64,000 nucleotides of DNA from Rhizobium sp. CSW-27 (GCF_018760785.1 NZ_JAHHZO010000001.1:186001-250000), one strand, 5' to 3'; positions 19,073 to 27,748 are shown, counted from the stretch's first letter. Translations and numbers: made by a program. Notes: a model not told the origin generated them from the sequence alone.

Positions 19073-19324
19073 TCAGACCGCCTGATGCCGGTTCATCTTC
19101 CGGCGGGCGCCCTCCTCCAGCCAGAGCCCATGGACCTTCGCCCAGCCGGGGATCTCATCGCCCTCGAAACCAAAGGCATAACCGGTGCCGATCGACGGGA
19201 ATGCGGCCATGAGATTTCCGTCCGCCGCCTGCGCCTGCCGCATCGGGACGCGAGCATGCCAGAAGACGCCGGGCAGGCTCCAGATCGAATGGGGTGCAAA
19301 CCCCGTGACGGACCGGTAGTGCAT
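19073..19324 (-). CDS. Small protein, possibly an internally deleted monooxygenase-like (spheroidene-monooxygenase/DUF3291-type) gene
   Basis: An 83-residue frame starting MHYRSVTGFAPHSIWSLPG. The first about 37 residues resemble the beginning, and MAAFPSIGTGYAFGFEGDEIP with the following residues resembles the end, of a roughly 115-120-residue family related to antibiotic-monooxygenase-like or DUF3291 folds that I recall from proteobacteria. The middle strand-helix portion (usually containing a TLTVW-like segment) seems to be missing, as if removed in frame. The similarity is from memory, so both family and deletion are tentative. It converges on the RTX-like gene and diverges from rpsF. Confidence 0.45.
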   Translation of the reverse strand: MHYRSVTGFAPHSIWSLPGVFWHARVPMRQAQAADGNLMAAFPSIGTGYAFGFEGDEIPGWAKVHGLWLEEGARRKMNRHQAV

Positions 19325-19669
19325 GACCGCTCAATGATGTGTCAGGGACTACGAATCACCCCCACCCACTGGTTTGCGGGACCGGCAGCGCATCACGAGA
19401 AAATGCCGGTGCGCCCTTGCATTCGTGCGAATTCTGCGTATAAGCGCGCTGTTCGAAATGCCCGGTCTTCTGGCTGGTGGCTGAACGGAGGGCCGGTTCC
19501 GCAAATGGAGCCGCAGGAACCACAAGGGTTCCGGCCTCCCGTGTCTCCGCTCTCGACCGTCTCGATCGTAACGCTTTTCTTGCCGGGGCAAAAACCCCTT
19601 CCAAGACCAGTCGTTGAGGCTTAGCCGCCGATTACCGGGCCAAGACAACCGCAAGAAAGGCAAGCTGTA
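19325..19669. other. 345-nt intergenic region before rpsF
   Basis: No gene is seen here. It holds the probable rpsF promoter (listed separately), and about 220 nt of 5' leader containing a short GGGG/CCCC hairpin near 19585-19600. A leader this long upstream of rpsF could host the S6:S18 autoregulatory RNA known in other bacteria, but I could not confirm its conserved CCG-bulge fold by eye. Confidence 0.4.
19417..19444 (+). promoter_or_regulatory. Probable sigma70 promoter of the rpsF operon
   Basis: TTGCAT and TATAAG hexamers separated by 16 nt, about 225 nt before the rpsF ATG. It is the best match in this region and would give a long leader. No mapping data are available. Confidence 0.45.
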
Positions 19670-20143
19670 ATGGCTCTTTATGAACATGTATTCCTTGCCC
19701 GGCAGGATATGTCCGCTCAGCAGGTTGATGCCCTCGTCGAACAGTACAAGGGTGTCATCGAAGCAAATGGCGGCAAGGTCGGGCGCATCGAAAACTGGGG
19801 CCTCAAGTCCCTGACGTACCGCATCAAGAAGAACCGCAAGGCTCACTACGCGCTCATGGACATCGACGCACCGGCCGCTGCCGTGCACGAGATGGAGCGC
19901 CAGATGCGCATCAACGAAGACGTTCTTCGCTACATGACGATCGCCGTCGAGAAGCACGAAGAAGGCGCGTCTGCCATGATGCAGAAGCGCGACCGCGACG
20001 ACCGTCCGCGCCGTGACGGCGACGACCGCGGCCCGCGCCGTGACTTCGGCGATCGTGGTCCGCGTCCGGACCGTGGCCCGCGCGAAGACCGCGGCCCGCG
20101 TGAAGGCGGCTTCGAGCGTCGTCCGCGCGAAGATCGTGCATAA
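19670..20143 (+). CDS. rpsF: 30S ribosomal protein S6
   Basis: Ribosomal protein S6, which binds 16S rRNA as a partner of S18. The globular part (about 1-95) starts [15 protein letters not shown] and includes the conserved [15 protein letters not shown] segment. The remaining about 60 residues are a basic/acidic low-complexity tail of repeated [11 protein letters not shown] units, longer than in E. coli S6 but of a kind seen in rhizobia. GAAAGGCAAGCTGTA precedes the ATG. rpsR follows after 26 nt, as expected for an S6-S18 pair. Confidence 0.97.
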   Translation: MALYEHVFLARQDMSAQQVDALVEQYKGVIEANGGKVGRIENWGLKSLTYRIKKNRKAHYALMDIDAPAAAVHEMERQMRINEDVLRYMTIAVEKHEEGASAMMQKRDRDDRPRRDGDDRGPRRDFGDRGPRPDRGPREDRGPREGGFERRPREDRA

Positions 20144-20169
20144 TCCGAGAGCTTCAAGGAGAATTACCC

Positions 20170-20418
20170 ATGGCTGACGCATCTTCTGCTCCGGCACGCC
20201 GTCCGTTCCACCGCCGTCGCAAGACCTGCCCCTTCTCGGGCGCAAACGCACCGAAGATCGACTACAAGGACGTTCGTCTCCTGCAGCGCTACATTTCCGA
20301 GCGCGGCAAGATCGTTCCGTCCCGCATCACGGCCGTTTCCCAGAAGAAGCAGCGCGAACTGGCCCAGGCCATCAAGCGCGCCCGCTTCCTCGGCCTGCTG
20401 CCCTACGTCGTATCCTGA
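20170..20418 (+). CDS. rpsR: 30S ribosomal protein S18
   Basis: Small-subunit protein S18, 82 residues, with the characteristic segments KTCPFSG near the N terminus, [19 protein letters not shown] in the middle and [14 protein letters not shown] at the C terminus. It has an AAGGAG site before the ATG. It is co-transcribed with rpsF and followed by a strong hairpin that may lower readthrough into the DUF2232 gene. Confidence 0.97.
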   Translation: MADASSAPARRPFHRRRKTCPFSGANAPKIDYKDVRLLQRYISERGKIVPSRITAVSQKKQRELAQAIKRARFLGLLPYVVS

Positions 20419-20427
20419 TCGACCGCT

Positions 20428-20455
20428 TGCCGCCGGCGCCCGTGCGCCGGCGGCA
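20428..20455 (+). terminator. Strong hairpin after rpsR
   Basis: A perfect 12-bp GC-rich stem (TGCCGCCGGCGC / GCGCCGGCGGCA) with a CCGT loop is followed by TTCTCCCTT, 10 nt after the rpsR stop. The weak T run suggests attenuation or mRNA 3'-end protection rather than full termination, because rplI lies further downstream in the same direction. Confidence 0.55.
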
Positions 20456-20577
20456 TTCTCCCTTCCGCGATGGGCGCGGATCGGATCCCTTTCGAAACCC
20501 CATGTTGGGGATGAAGCGCCTCTGACCGATGCGTCGGGCTTCTCCCCTAACTGCTGGAACAGGCAGGACAGCGAGAC

Positions 20578-21549
20578 GTGTACGGATTGAACCAGACAGT
20601 GCTCACGACCGGCATTCTTGCCGGCATTGCCGCAACGCTGCTCGTGATGGGCGCGAATGCGCAGCCCTCGTTTGCGTCCGTGCTCTATGCGTCTTCCGCC
20701 CTTCCCGTGCTGGTCGCCGGCCTTGGCTGGGGCAATCGCACCGCCACGGTTGCCATCGTCACCGCCGCCGTGCTGGGTGCCATCCTGGTCTCGCCGATGT
20801 TCGCGCTGGCCATGGCGATCTTCACGCTGATCCCGGCCGGCTGGCTGTCACATCTGGCCAATCTGGCACGCCCGGCCTCCGAACTCGGCGGGCCGGACAA
20901 CCTGATGGCCTGGTATCCGATCTCCGACATCCTGCTGCACCTGTGCGGTCTGGTCACGCTCGCCGTCGTCATTCTCGGCGCGGTGATCGGCTACGGGCCG
21001 GAGCTGACGAATGCCATGGTCGATGCCATGGTGGACACCTTCAACCGGCAGAACCCGGCCATGGTGCCGGATGCAAGTGCCCTTGCCCAGACCAAGTCCA
21101 TGATCGTGCTGATGCTGCCGATGATCCAGGGCGGGCTGTGGGTGATGCTTCTGTTTGCCGCCTTCTATTTCGCCGTGCGCATCGTCTCGCGCAGCGGCCG
21201 GGCGCTGCGTCCGCGCGAGGACATGCCGTCGGCGCTGCGCATGAACCGCAATGCGATCTTCATCTTCCTGTGCGGCATCGTGCTGACCTTCCTCGGCGGC
21301 GTTCCGGCCATGATCGGCGCCACGCTCTGCGGCACCTTCGGCGCGGGCTTCCTGATGGCCGGCTTTGCCGCCCTGCATTTCCGCCTGCGCGACAAGGACT
21401 GGCGCCTGCCGGGCCTCGTGCTGGTCTACCTCTCCACGGTGATGATCCTGCCGGCGATTGCCGTCCTCATCATCGGGCTCACCGACACACGCCGGACGAT
21501 CGCCCTGACGCCCGCGCGCGACACCAATTCCACCGACTCCAAGACATGA
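20578..21549 (+). CDS. DUF2232 family membrane protein
   Basis: A 323-residue protein with about seven to eight hydrophobic helices, matching the DUF2232 family (YybS-like) by layout and position; no biochemical role is established in this lineage. The C-terminal tail (about 310-323) is polar, ending in DTNSTDSKT. GTG 20578 is the only reasonable start and has just a weak AGCGAG upstream. Its place between rpsR and rplI is conserved in Rhizobiales, so it may serve a linked but unknown function in the membrane. Confidence 0.8.
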   Translation: MYGLNQTVLTTGILAGIAATLLVMGANAQPSFASVLYASSALPVLVAGLGWGNRTATVAIVTAAVLGAILVSPMFALAMAIFTLIPAGWLSHLANLARPASELGGPDNLMAWYPISDILLHLCGLVTLAVVILGAVIGYGPELTNAMVDAMVDTFNRQNPAMVPDASALAQTKSMIVLMLPMIQGGLWVMLLFAAFYFAVRIVSRSGRALRPREDMPSALRMNRNAIFIFLCGIVLTFLGGVPAMIGATLCGTFGAGFLMAGFAALHFRLRDKDWRLPGLVLVYLSTVMILPAIAVLIIGLTDTRRTIALTPARDTNSTDSKT

Positions 21550-21567
21550 TCTGAAAGGACAGGACCC

Positions 21568-22143
21568 ATGCAAGTCATTCTTCTCGAACGCATCGCCAAG
21601 CTCGGCCAGATGGGCGAAACCGTCAAGGTTCGCGACGGCTACGCCCGCAACTTCCTGCTGCCGCAGGGCAAGGCACTGCGCGCCAACGAAGCCAACAAGA
21701 AGCGTTTCGAATCCGAGCGTGCAACGCTCGAAGCCCGCAACCTGGAGCGCAAGTCGGAAGCCCAGAAGGTTGCCGAAGCGCTCGAAGGCAAGTCCTTCAT
21801 CGTGGTTCGCGCTGCCGGCGAAACCGGCCAGCTGTACGGCTCGGTTGCCGCCCGCGACATCATGGAGGTTCTGGCAGCAGAAGGCTTCAACATTGCCCGC
21901 AATCAGGTTGATCTGAACAACCCGATCAAGTCGATCGGCCTGCACAAGGTGACGCTGCACCTGCATGCAGAAGTCGAAATCGAAGTGGAAATGAACGTCG
22001 CCCGCTCCGCCGAAGAAGCCGAACGCCAGGCCAAGGGTGAGAACCTCAACTCCGTCGATGCCATCTACGGCGTGGACGAAGACGCCCTGCGTCCGGAAGA
22101 CTTCTTCAACCCGGAAGCCGACGACGAAGGCGACGACGCCTGA
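21568..22143 (+). CDS. rplI: 50S ribosomal protein L9
   Basis: Large-subunit protein L9, which links the L1 stalk region to the outside of the ribosome. The N-terminal RNA-binding domain begins [17 protein letters not shown] and has the conserved [15 protein letters not shown]; a long connecting helix (about 45-85) and the C-terminal domain follow. At 191 residues it has an acidic C-terminal extension (about 150-191) compared with the 149 of E. coli. It has a GAAAGGAC site, and a strong terminator follows. Confidence 0.96.
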   Translation: MQVILLERIAKLGQMGETVKVRDGYARNFLLPQGKALRANEANKKRFESERATLEARNLERKSEAQKVAEALEGKSFIVVRAAGETGQLYGSVAARDIMEVLAAEGFNIARNQVDLNNPIKSIGLHKVTLHLHAEVEIEVEMNVARSAEEAERQAKGENLNSVDAIYGVDEDALRPEDFFNPEADDEGDDA

Positions 22144-22171
22144 TTGCATCGGCCCATCGCGGCATGAAAAG

Positions 22172-22205
22172 AGCCCCGGATCGAAGGATCCGGGGCTTCT
22201 TTTTT
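22172..22205 (+). terminator. Intrinsic terminator after rplI
   Basis: A perfect 11-bp stem (AGCCCCGGATC / GATCCGGGGCT) with a GAAG loop and the tail TCTTTTTT, 28 nt after the rplI stop. It lies between rplI and the convergent hlyD-type gene; on the minus strand the flank (TTTTC) could also support termination of the efflux operon. Confidence 0.92.
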
Positions 22206-22225
22206 GGGGCATCCCCCGGCGCCTG

Positions 22226-23281
22226 TCAGCCGAGGCTGCGCGGCGTATCCGTCTTGTCGACGCGCACCACCACCGAAAGACCGGGCTGCAATTGCCGGGC
22301 GGCGTCCTGCCGGTCATCGAAGCGGATGCGCACGCCGACGCGCTGGGCGATCTTGACGAAGTTGCCGGTGGCATTGTCCGAGCGGATGACGGCGAATTCG
22401 GACGCAGCCGCCGGTGCGAAGCGCTCGATATAACCCGTGAGGGTCCGGTGTCCGAGCGCGTCGACGGTGATCGTCACCGGCTGGCCCACCTGCATGCCCT
22501 GCAGCTGGGTTTCCTTGAAGCTGGCAATCACCCAGACATCGTCCGGCACCACGGCCATCAGCTGGGTGCCGGCCGTCACATACTGGCCGACCCGGGCGCC
22601 GACCTCCCCGACATGACCGTCGCGCGGGGCGTGGATCTCTGTGTTTTGGAGATCGATGCGGGCAAGCTCGACGGCGGCCTCGGCGCTGGCGACGGCCGCT
22701 TCCAGCGAGCCGCGATTGACGATGATCGTCTGCAACTGCTGGCGCGACACTTCCAGCGCGGCCTCGGCCTGCTGCCGGGCGGCGCGGGCCTTTTCAAGAT
22801 TGGCCTCGGCCTCCTCCTCTCCGCTTGCGGTGCCGACACCGCTTCTCGACAGGTTCTGCTGGCGCTCCTCGGCAAGGCGGGCCTGGGTCAGAGCGGCCTC
22901 GGCGCTGGCCACGGCAGCCTGGCTGGAAAGGATGTTGGCCTTGGCGGACACCTCCTGCTGGTGGGAGTTGGCAAGCGCGGCCTTCTGGCTGTCCAGAGTT
23001 GCCTCAGCCTGCTCCAGCTTCTGCCGGTAGATGCGGTCGTCGATCCGCACCACCACGTCGCCGGCCCTCACCTGCTGGTAGTCCCGCACCGGCACGTCGA
23101 CCACATAACCGCTGACCTGCGGGCTGAGGGTGGTGACATAGCCGCGCACATAGGCATTGTCGGTCATTTCGATGCTGCTGGTGAAGGGCGGCAGGCGCCA
23201 GGCATAGAGTACGAGGCTAAGGCCGACGAGACCGGCCAGCAGCAGCAGGAGGGTTGCGGGGGAAAAGATACGCTTCAACAT
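22226..23281 (-). CDS. HlyD/EmrA-family periplasmic adaptor of an efflux pump
   Basis: Membrane-fusion protein that connects an inner-membrane MFS pump to an outer-membrane channel. The 351-residue protein has one N-terminal transmembrane segment (about 10-28), a biotinyl-lipoyl-like half-motif around VSGYVVDVPVRDYQQVRAGD, a long alpha-hairpin coiled coil (about 85-190, heptads rich in Ala, Gln and Glu), and a second lipoyl half with IHAPRDGHVGEVGARVGQ. It follows the MFS gene after 4 nt, so the order is pump first, adaptor second. The substrate is unknown. Confidence 0.9.
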   Translation of the reverse strand: MLKRIFSPATLLLLLAGLVGLSLVLYAWRLPPFTSSIEMTDNAYVRGYVTTLSPQVSGYVVDVPVRDYQQVRAGDVVVRIDDRIYRQKLEQAEATLDSQKAALANSHQQEVSAKANILSSQAAVASAEAALTQARLAEERQQNLSRSGVGTASGEEEAEANLEKARAARQQAEAALEVSRQQLQTIIVNRGSLEAAVASAEAAVELARIDLQNTEIHAPRDGHVGEVGARVGQYVTAGTQLMAVVPDDVWVIASFKETQLQGMQVGQPVTITVDALGHRTLTGYIERFAPAAASEFAVIRSDNATGNFVKIAQRVGVRIRFDDRQDAARQLQPGLSVVVRVDKTDTPRSLG

Positions 23282-23285
23282 GATG

Positions 23286-25037
23286 TCAGACCTGGTGGGA
23301 GGAGGCTGCCTCTTCGCCGGCAGGCCGGCGTGCGGACCAGGCGCGCAGCCGATCCGAGGCGAGATGGAGGAGAAGGCTGATGAGGGCGAGCGTGGCCGCC
23401 ACGCCGATCAGCAGGAACGTGTCGTTGTAGGCCAGCATGTAGGCCTCGCGGGAGACCTGCTGGGCAAGCAGCGCCAGGCCTTCCGCATTCAGCAGCACCT
23501 TGTCGGTGATCACCCTGGCGTAGCCGCCAGCCAGTTGCGAAACGCGCAGCGCCACATCCGGGTCGGTCAGGCGGATGTTTTCCGTGAGGATGCTGGAATG
23601 GAACTTCTCCCGGATCGTCACGAAGGTGCCGAGCAGGCCGGTGGCGATCACCGATCCGCTGATCTGGGTGAACAGGAAGATTGCGATGAAATTGACCAGA
23701 TAGGGCGGTCCCTTCTGGATGGCGGCGGCAAAGCCGCGCGACATGACCGGCGGCAGGAAGAGCGCCGCCCCGAAGGCAATCATCGACTGGCTGAGATAGA
23801 ACTGCTCGGGCCGGCTGAGATTGCTTGACTGGCTGTCGAGAAAGGCACCGAGCGCGATGAGGCCGAGGGCGAGGACATGCGCGGTTCCCGGGAGGTTGCG
23901 CATCATGAAGACGGCGCAGGCCGCTCCCCCCAGCACGGAAGCCAGCAGGATCAGCGAGAACAGCGTCGTCATCTGGTCGTTCTGGATGCCGAGCTGCTGC
24001 AGGAAGCCGACCATGGTGCTGGACTGCTCGGCCGTCAGCGTCCGGAAGACGATCAGAACGCCGGCAAGGTGCAGGTTCTGGCGCGAGAAGATCCAGCGCA
24101 GGTCCAGCAGCGGGTTTTGCCGGCGCAGTTCGATCATGCCGAAGATCGTCAGCGCAACGATCGAAAAGGCCAGCAGGAGCCCGAGCCACGGCGCCTCGAA
24201 CCACCAGTAGAACCGGCCGAGCGTGAAGAACACGGCAAGCGCGCCGAGCCCGCCGGCGAGCAGCAGGTAGGTGAAGATATCCAGCCGCTCGATGGCCTTT
24301 ACCCGCGGCGGCACAGTCAGCGGCAGCGCATAGATGACCGGCAGCGCGATCAGCGCCAGACCGAGTTCCATCGTGTAGAGCGCCTGGTAGCCGTCGAGAC
24401 CGAGAAGGTCCGGCGAGATGATGCGCGCCACCGGGGCAGCCAGCAGCGTGCCCGTCAGCGCGATGCACAGACCGACCGTGAGCTTCCGCTGCGGCGGAAA
24501 GGCCTCCAGGATGTAGAGGAAGCCGAGCGAGGACAGGGGCGCCGCCGCCATGCCGCTGAGGAAGCGCACGACGAGCGCCGAATGAAAATCCGTGACGAAG
24601 AGATTGAGACAGGAGGCGAGCACGAAGACGCCGATGCTGAGCTCGGCAAAGGGACGCAGGCCATATTGCATGCGGATCTTGAACAGGGCGAGCGACAGGC
24701 TGGCATAAGGCGCCATATAGGCGGCAGACAGGGCAGCCACCTCCGCCACCGTGGCGGAAAACGTGCCCTGCAGCTGGTAGAGATTGGCCGACACGATGTT
24801 CATGCCAAGCCCCTGGGTCATGAACATCAACAGACCGGAGGCGATATAGGCGAGCGTCAGCCACAGCGGGCGCTCTTCAAGCGGCACCGGCCGGGCGGGG
24901 AAGATGCCGACGCGCGGCGCCTCGACAGCCGCATCCGCCGCAGCGGCGGAAGCCGGTCCCGCATCCTGCGGCCCTGCCGGTTGACGGCGCTGCTCTTCCT
25001 CGGCCGCAAGGCGGCTGGCGGTAATGGCTGTTGTCAT
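23286..25037 (-). CDS. MFS drug:H+ antiporter (DHA2/EmrB-like)
   Basis: Proton-driven multidrug exporter of the 14-helix DHA2 branch. The 583-residue protein has a long Ala/Pro-rich cytoplasmic N terminus (about 1-55), unusual for EmrB, followed by about 14 hydrophobic segments. The sequence is divergent: the usual motif C of antiporters is not obvious, so this may belong to a separate DHA2 subgroup. ATG 25037 overlaps the marR stop by four bases. With the adaptor gene it makes a regulated two-component pump; an outer-membrane channel is not encoded here. Confidence 0.85.
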   Translation of the reverse strand: MTTAITASRLAAEEEQRRQPAGPQDAGPASAAAADAAVEAPRVGIFPARPVPLEERPLWLTLAYIASGLLMFMTQGLGMNIVSANLYQLQGTFSATVAEVAALSAAYMAPYASLSLALFKIRMQYGLRPFAELSIGVFVLASCLNLFVTDFHSALVVRFLSGMAAAPLSSLGFLYILEAFPPQRKLTVGLCIALTGTLLAAPVARIISPDLLGLDGYQALYTMELGLALIALPVIYALPLTVPPRVKAIERLDIFTYLLLAGGLGALAVFFTLGRFYWWFEAPWLGLLLAFSIVALTIFGMIELRRQNPLLDLRWIFSRQNLHLAGVLIVFRTLTAEQSSTMVGFLQQLGIQNDQMTTLFSLILLASVLGGAACAVFMMRNLPGTAHVLALGLIALGAFLDSQSSNLSRPEQFYLSQSMIAFGAALFLPPVMSRGFAAAIQKGPPYLVNFIAIFLFTQISGSVIATGLLGTFVTIREKFHSSILTENIRLTDPDVALRVSQLAGGYARVITDKVLLNAEGLALLAQQVSREAYMLAYNDTFLLIGVAATLALISLLLHLASDRLRAWSARRPAGEEAASSHQV

Positions 25038-25489
25038 GACGTCTGCTCCTCGGCGCTGGAAACGGCGAGGTTGCGGTTGAGTTGCAGGAGAACGCGCAGC
25101 GCGACTTCCAGATCCTGCTCCGGAATGCCATCCACCAGCCGGTTGCGCAGGTCGCGGGCCAGCATCTGCACCTGCTGCCCCACCGTCTCGCCTTCCGGCG
25201 TCACATGGATTTCCTTGACGCGACGATCCCCGCCGCCGGCCCGGCGTTCGATTAGGTTCTGCTTCTCCATGCCGTCCAGAAGGCGCACCAACGTGGGCGT
25301 CTCGATCTCCAGTTCCTGGGCGAGATCCTTCTGGCTGAGGCTGCCGCGGCGGCTGAGCGCGAAAAGCGCCCGCGCCCGCGCCAGCGTCAGCCCGGTTTCA
25401 CGGGCGCGCAGATCGAACAGGGCGCGCAGCCGCCTGTTGAAGGCGGACATCTCGTCAAAAAGGCGTTCATTCAGGCTGGGGCGGGACAT
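25034..25489 (-). CDS. MarR-family transcriptional regulator of the efflux operon
   Basis: Winged-helix repressor of the MarR/SlyA family. The 151-residue product has a helix-turn-helix (about 51-75: SLSQKDLAQELEIETPTLVR) and a wing with GDRRVKEIHVTPEG. It is the first gene of the marR-MFS-adaptor operon, the normal arrangement for autorepressed pumps relieved by a small ligand. ATG 25489 is chosen because AGGTGA lies about 9 nt upstream; the frame extends only four codons further. The likely operator is the palindrome at 25508-25521. Confidence 0.88.
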   Translation of the reverse strand: MSRPSLNERLFDEMSAFNRRLRALFDLRARETGLTLARARALFALSRRGSLSQKDLAQELEIETPTLVRLLDGMEKQNLIERRAGGGDRRVKEIHVTPEGETVGQQVQMLARDLRNRLVDGIPEQDLEVALRVLLQLNRNLAVSSAEEQTS

Positions 25490-25507
25490 TGATAATATCA
25501 CCTGATA

Positions 25508-25521
25508 ATTAGTGTGCTAAT
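25508..25521. promoter_or_regulatory. MarR/SlyA-type operator candidate
   Basis: ATTAG-TGTG-CTAAT is a perfect 5+5 inverted repeat 18 nt upstream of the marR start. It has the TTAG-N4-CTAA form of SlyA and several MarR-family operators. The AT-rich surroundings with repeated GATAAT suggest that it overlaps the promoter, consistent with autorepression. Confidence 0.6.
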
Positions 25522-25773
25522 CATTCAATCGCTATCTAAGCCAGGCGAAGGCCATGCTCAAGAGCATAACTCTCAATTCAGCCATGCAAATTTAGCAAAT
25601 GACAGGTCAGGTGCCATCGCAGGCGGTCGCTCCCCCCCGCACAGACGGTATAATGAGGCCCGCTCGCACCTGATTCGGCGCACATCACAGTCAACGGTTT
25701 TCTGGCAAGCTGCCCGCTTTTCTCGATGAGGTCCGTCAGGGCCTGTGAATCGATGTGGGTTGGCAGCCGCCGT

Positions 25774-25802
25774 TTGTGATCGGCGCGCCGGTCCGGTAGA
25801 GT
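25774..25802 (+). promoter_or_regulatory. Possible dnaB promoter
   Basis: TTGTGA and TAGAGT separated by 17 nt, ending 38 nt before the dnaB ATG. It is a moderate sigma70 match. Confidence 0.35.
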
Positions 25803-25840
25803 GTGACACCACCAGACATGAGAATGATTGGATCGATACG

Positions 25841-27337
25841 ATGAACGAAGCCGCGCGCAAACTTGCGCCCGCTCTCTCCAATGAACCGCATTACCGCGAG
25901 GCCCCGAACAATATCGAGGCCGAGCAGGCTCTTCTGGGCGCGATCCTCGTCAACAACGATGCCTATTACCGGGTTTCGGACTTCCTGAAGCCGGTGCATT
26001 TCCACGAACCGCTGCACAAGAAGATCTTCGAGGTGGCGGGCGACATCATCCGCATGGGCAAGATTGCCCATCCGGTGACGATCAAGACCTTCCTGCCCGC
26101 CGATACCAAGGTGGGAGAGCTGACGCTGGCGCAGTATCTCGGACGCCTGGCCGGCGAAGCCGTGACGATCATCAACGCGGAAGACTATGGCCGCGCCATC
26201 TACGATCTGGCGCTGCGCCGCGCCCTGATCACCATCGGCGAGGACATGGTCAACATCGCCTATGACGCGCCGCTCGACATGCCGCCGCAGGCGCAGATCG
26301 AGGACACCGAGCGCCGGCTGTTCGAACTGGCCGAAACCGGGCGCTACGATGGCGGCTTCCAGTCCTTCTCCGATGCCGTGGCACAGGCGATCGACATGGC
26401 GGGCGCCGCCTTCGAACGCGACGGCCACCTCTCCGGCATTTCGACCGGCATCATGTCGCTCGATGCCAAGATGGGCGGGTTGCAGCGCTCCGACTTGATC
26501 GTGCTCGCCGGCCGCCCGGGTATGGGTAAGACTTCGCTCGCCACCAACATCGCCTACAACATTGCGGCTGCCTATGAGCCGGAAGTGCTGCCGGACGGCT
26601 CCTTCAAGGCCAAGAATGGCGGCGTCGTCGGCTTCTACTCGCTCGAAATGTCGTCCGAACAGCTGGCGACCCGTATCATCTCCGAGCAGACCGAAGTCTC
26701 GTCGTCAAAGATCCGCCGCGGCGACATCACCGAGGCCGATTTCGAAAAGCTCGTCGCCTGCAGCCAGATGATGCAGAAGGTGCCGCTGTTCATCGACCAG
26801 ACCGGTGGTATCTCGATTGCGCAGCTGTCGGCGCGCGCACGGCGCCTGAAGCGCCAGCGGGGGCTCGATGTGCTGGTGGTGGACTATATCCAGCTGATGA
26901 CCGGCTCCGGAAAATCCGGCGAGAACCGCGTGCAGGAAGTCACCCAGATCACCACGGGCCTGAAGGCGCTGGGCAAGGAACTGAACGTTCCGATCATCGC
27001 GCTCTCGCAGCTCTCCCGTCAGGTGGAAAACCGCGAGGACAAGCGTCCGCAGCTTTCCGACCTTCGCGAATCCGGCTCGATCGAACAGGACGCCGACGTG
27101 GTGCTCTTCGTGTTCCGCGAGGAATACTATGTGAAGAACATGGAACCCCGCGACCCGAACGATCCGAAATATCCGGAATGGGAAGCGCATATGGACAAGG
27201 TGAAGGGCACGGCCGACGTGATCATCGCCAAGCAGCGTCACGGACCGACCGGCACCGTGAAACTCGCCTTCCAGTCGGAATTCACCCGTTTTGCGGATCT
27301 GGCCGACCCGAGTTTTACGCAGTACGAGGAGCATTGA
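25841..27337 (+). CDS. dnaB: Replicative DNA helicase DnaB
   Basis: Hexameric 5'-3' helicase that unwinds DNA at the replication fork. The 498-residue protein has an N-terminal domain with NIEAEQALLGAIL (about 25-37), a linker helix, and a RecA-like C-terminal domain with Walker A GRPGMGKTS, Walker B VLVVDYIQLM and the DLRESGSIEQDADVV motif. No intein is present. ATG 25841 (MNEAARKLAP) fits the family; upstream in-frame codons are intergenic. In relatives dnaB is often close to alr, but here about 4 kb of accessory genes separate them. Confidence 0.97.
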   Translation: MNEAARKLAPALSNEPHYREAPNNIEAEQALLGAILVNNDAYYRVSDFLKPVHFHEPLHKKIFEVAGDIIRMGKIAHPVTIKTFLPADTKVGELTLAQYLGRLAGEAVTIINAEDYGRAIYDLALRRALITIGEDMVNIAYDAPLDMPPQAQIEDTERRLFELAETGRYDGGFQSFSDAVAQAIDMAGAAFERDGHLSGISTGIMSLDAKMGGLQRSDLIVLAGRPGMGKTSLATNIAYNIAAAYEPEVLPDGSFKAKNGGVVGFYSLEMSSEQLATRIISEQTEVSSSKIRRGDITEADFEKLVACSQMMQKVPLFIDQTGGISIAQLSARARRLKRQRGLDVLVVDYIQLMTGSGKSGENRVQEVTQITTGLKALGKELNVPIIALSQLSRQVENREDKRPQLSDLRESGSIEQDADVVLFVFREEYYVKNMEPRDPNDPKYPEWEAHMDKVKGTADVIIAKQRHGPTGTVKLAFQSEFTRFADLADPSFTQYEEH

Positions 27338-27352
27338 TCTCCTCCATGCGCC

Positions 27353-27379
27353 GGAGCCGTTGCCTCACGCAGCGGCTCC
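27353..27379 (+). terminator. Hairpin after dnaB
   Basis: An 11-bp stem with one T-G wobble (GGAGCCGTTGC / GCAGCGGCTCC) and a CTCAC loop, 15 nt after the dnaB stop, with no T run. It may be a 3'-end stabiliser or a Rho-assisted terminator. Confidence 0.4.
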
Positions 27380-27412
27380 AGGCTGGCTTGTCAGCAAGAA
27401 AGCCCCCCTGCC

Positions 27413-27748
27413 ATGGATGAATTGCCTGCACGCGCAAGCCTCGACCAACTCCAGACCTATGTGGCGACCCTGGAGATCGAACGAGGCTTTTCCCATCAGT
27501 CGTCGCTTGAGAAATGCCTCCTCCTGGGAGAGGAGATCGGAGAACTGTTCAAGGCGGTTCGCAAACAATCCGGCATGCCCATTGAAGCCGGAACCGGGGC
27601 CCTGCCGGTTGCCGATGAGCTCGCCGATATCCTCATCTACCTGTGCGCCATCGCCAATCGGCACGGCATTTCGCTTGAAGAGGCTCTCCGCGTCAAAGAG
27701 GAGCGCAATCGCGCACGGGTCTGGCAGGCGGCAGGTACCGGGACTTAA
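27413..27748 (+). CDS. MazG-like nucleotide pyrophosphohydrolase
   Basis: An all-alpha NTP pyrophosphatase-like protein of 111 residues. The EExxE-type metal motif is in GEEIGELFKAVRK (about 42-54) and the partner DELADILIYLCA at about 68-79, the arrangement of single-domain MazG-like enzymes that hydrolyse non-canonical or excess nucleoside triphosphates. The substrate is unknown. It lies 33 nt downstream of the dnaB hairpin, and its 3' end overlaps the convergent rhodanese gene by four bases. Confidence 0.8.
   Translation: MDELPARASLDQLQTYVATLEIERGFSHQSSLEKCLLLGEEIGELFKAVRKQSGMPIEAGTGALPVADELADILIYLCAIANRHGISLEEALRVKEERNRARVWQAAGTGT

Larger units (their letters stand above)
25490..25840. 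other. 351-nt region between marR and dnaB
   Basis: Diverging promoter region without a recognisable gene. It contains the MarR-type palindrome near the marR side, a TATAAT hexamer at 25649-25654 without a good -35 partner, and a better promoter candidate close to dnaB (listed separately). The middle shows nothing I can name; I checked for a tRNA-like cloverleaf and saw none. Confidence 0.5.

Noticed and set aside
19990..20140. Direct-repeat array in the 3' part of rpsF
   Set aside because: The repetition codes for the RGPR-type tail of S6 in the correct frame; it is a protein repeat, not a DNA element.
25522..25840. tRNA gene or small RNA upstream of dnaB
   Set aside because: No acceptor stem, TPsiC-like GTTCGA segment or terminator could be found.
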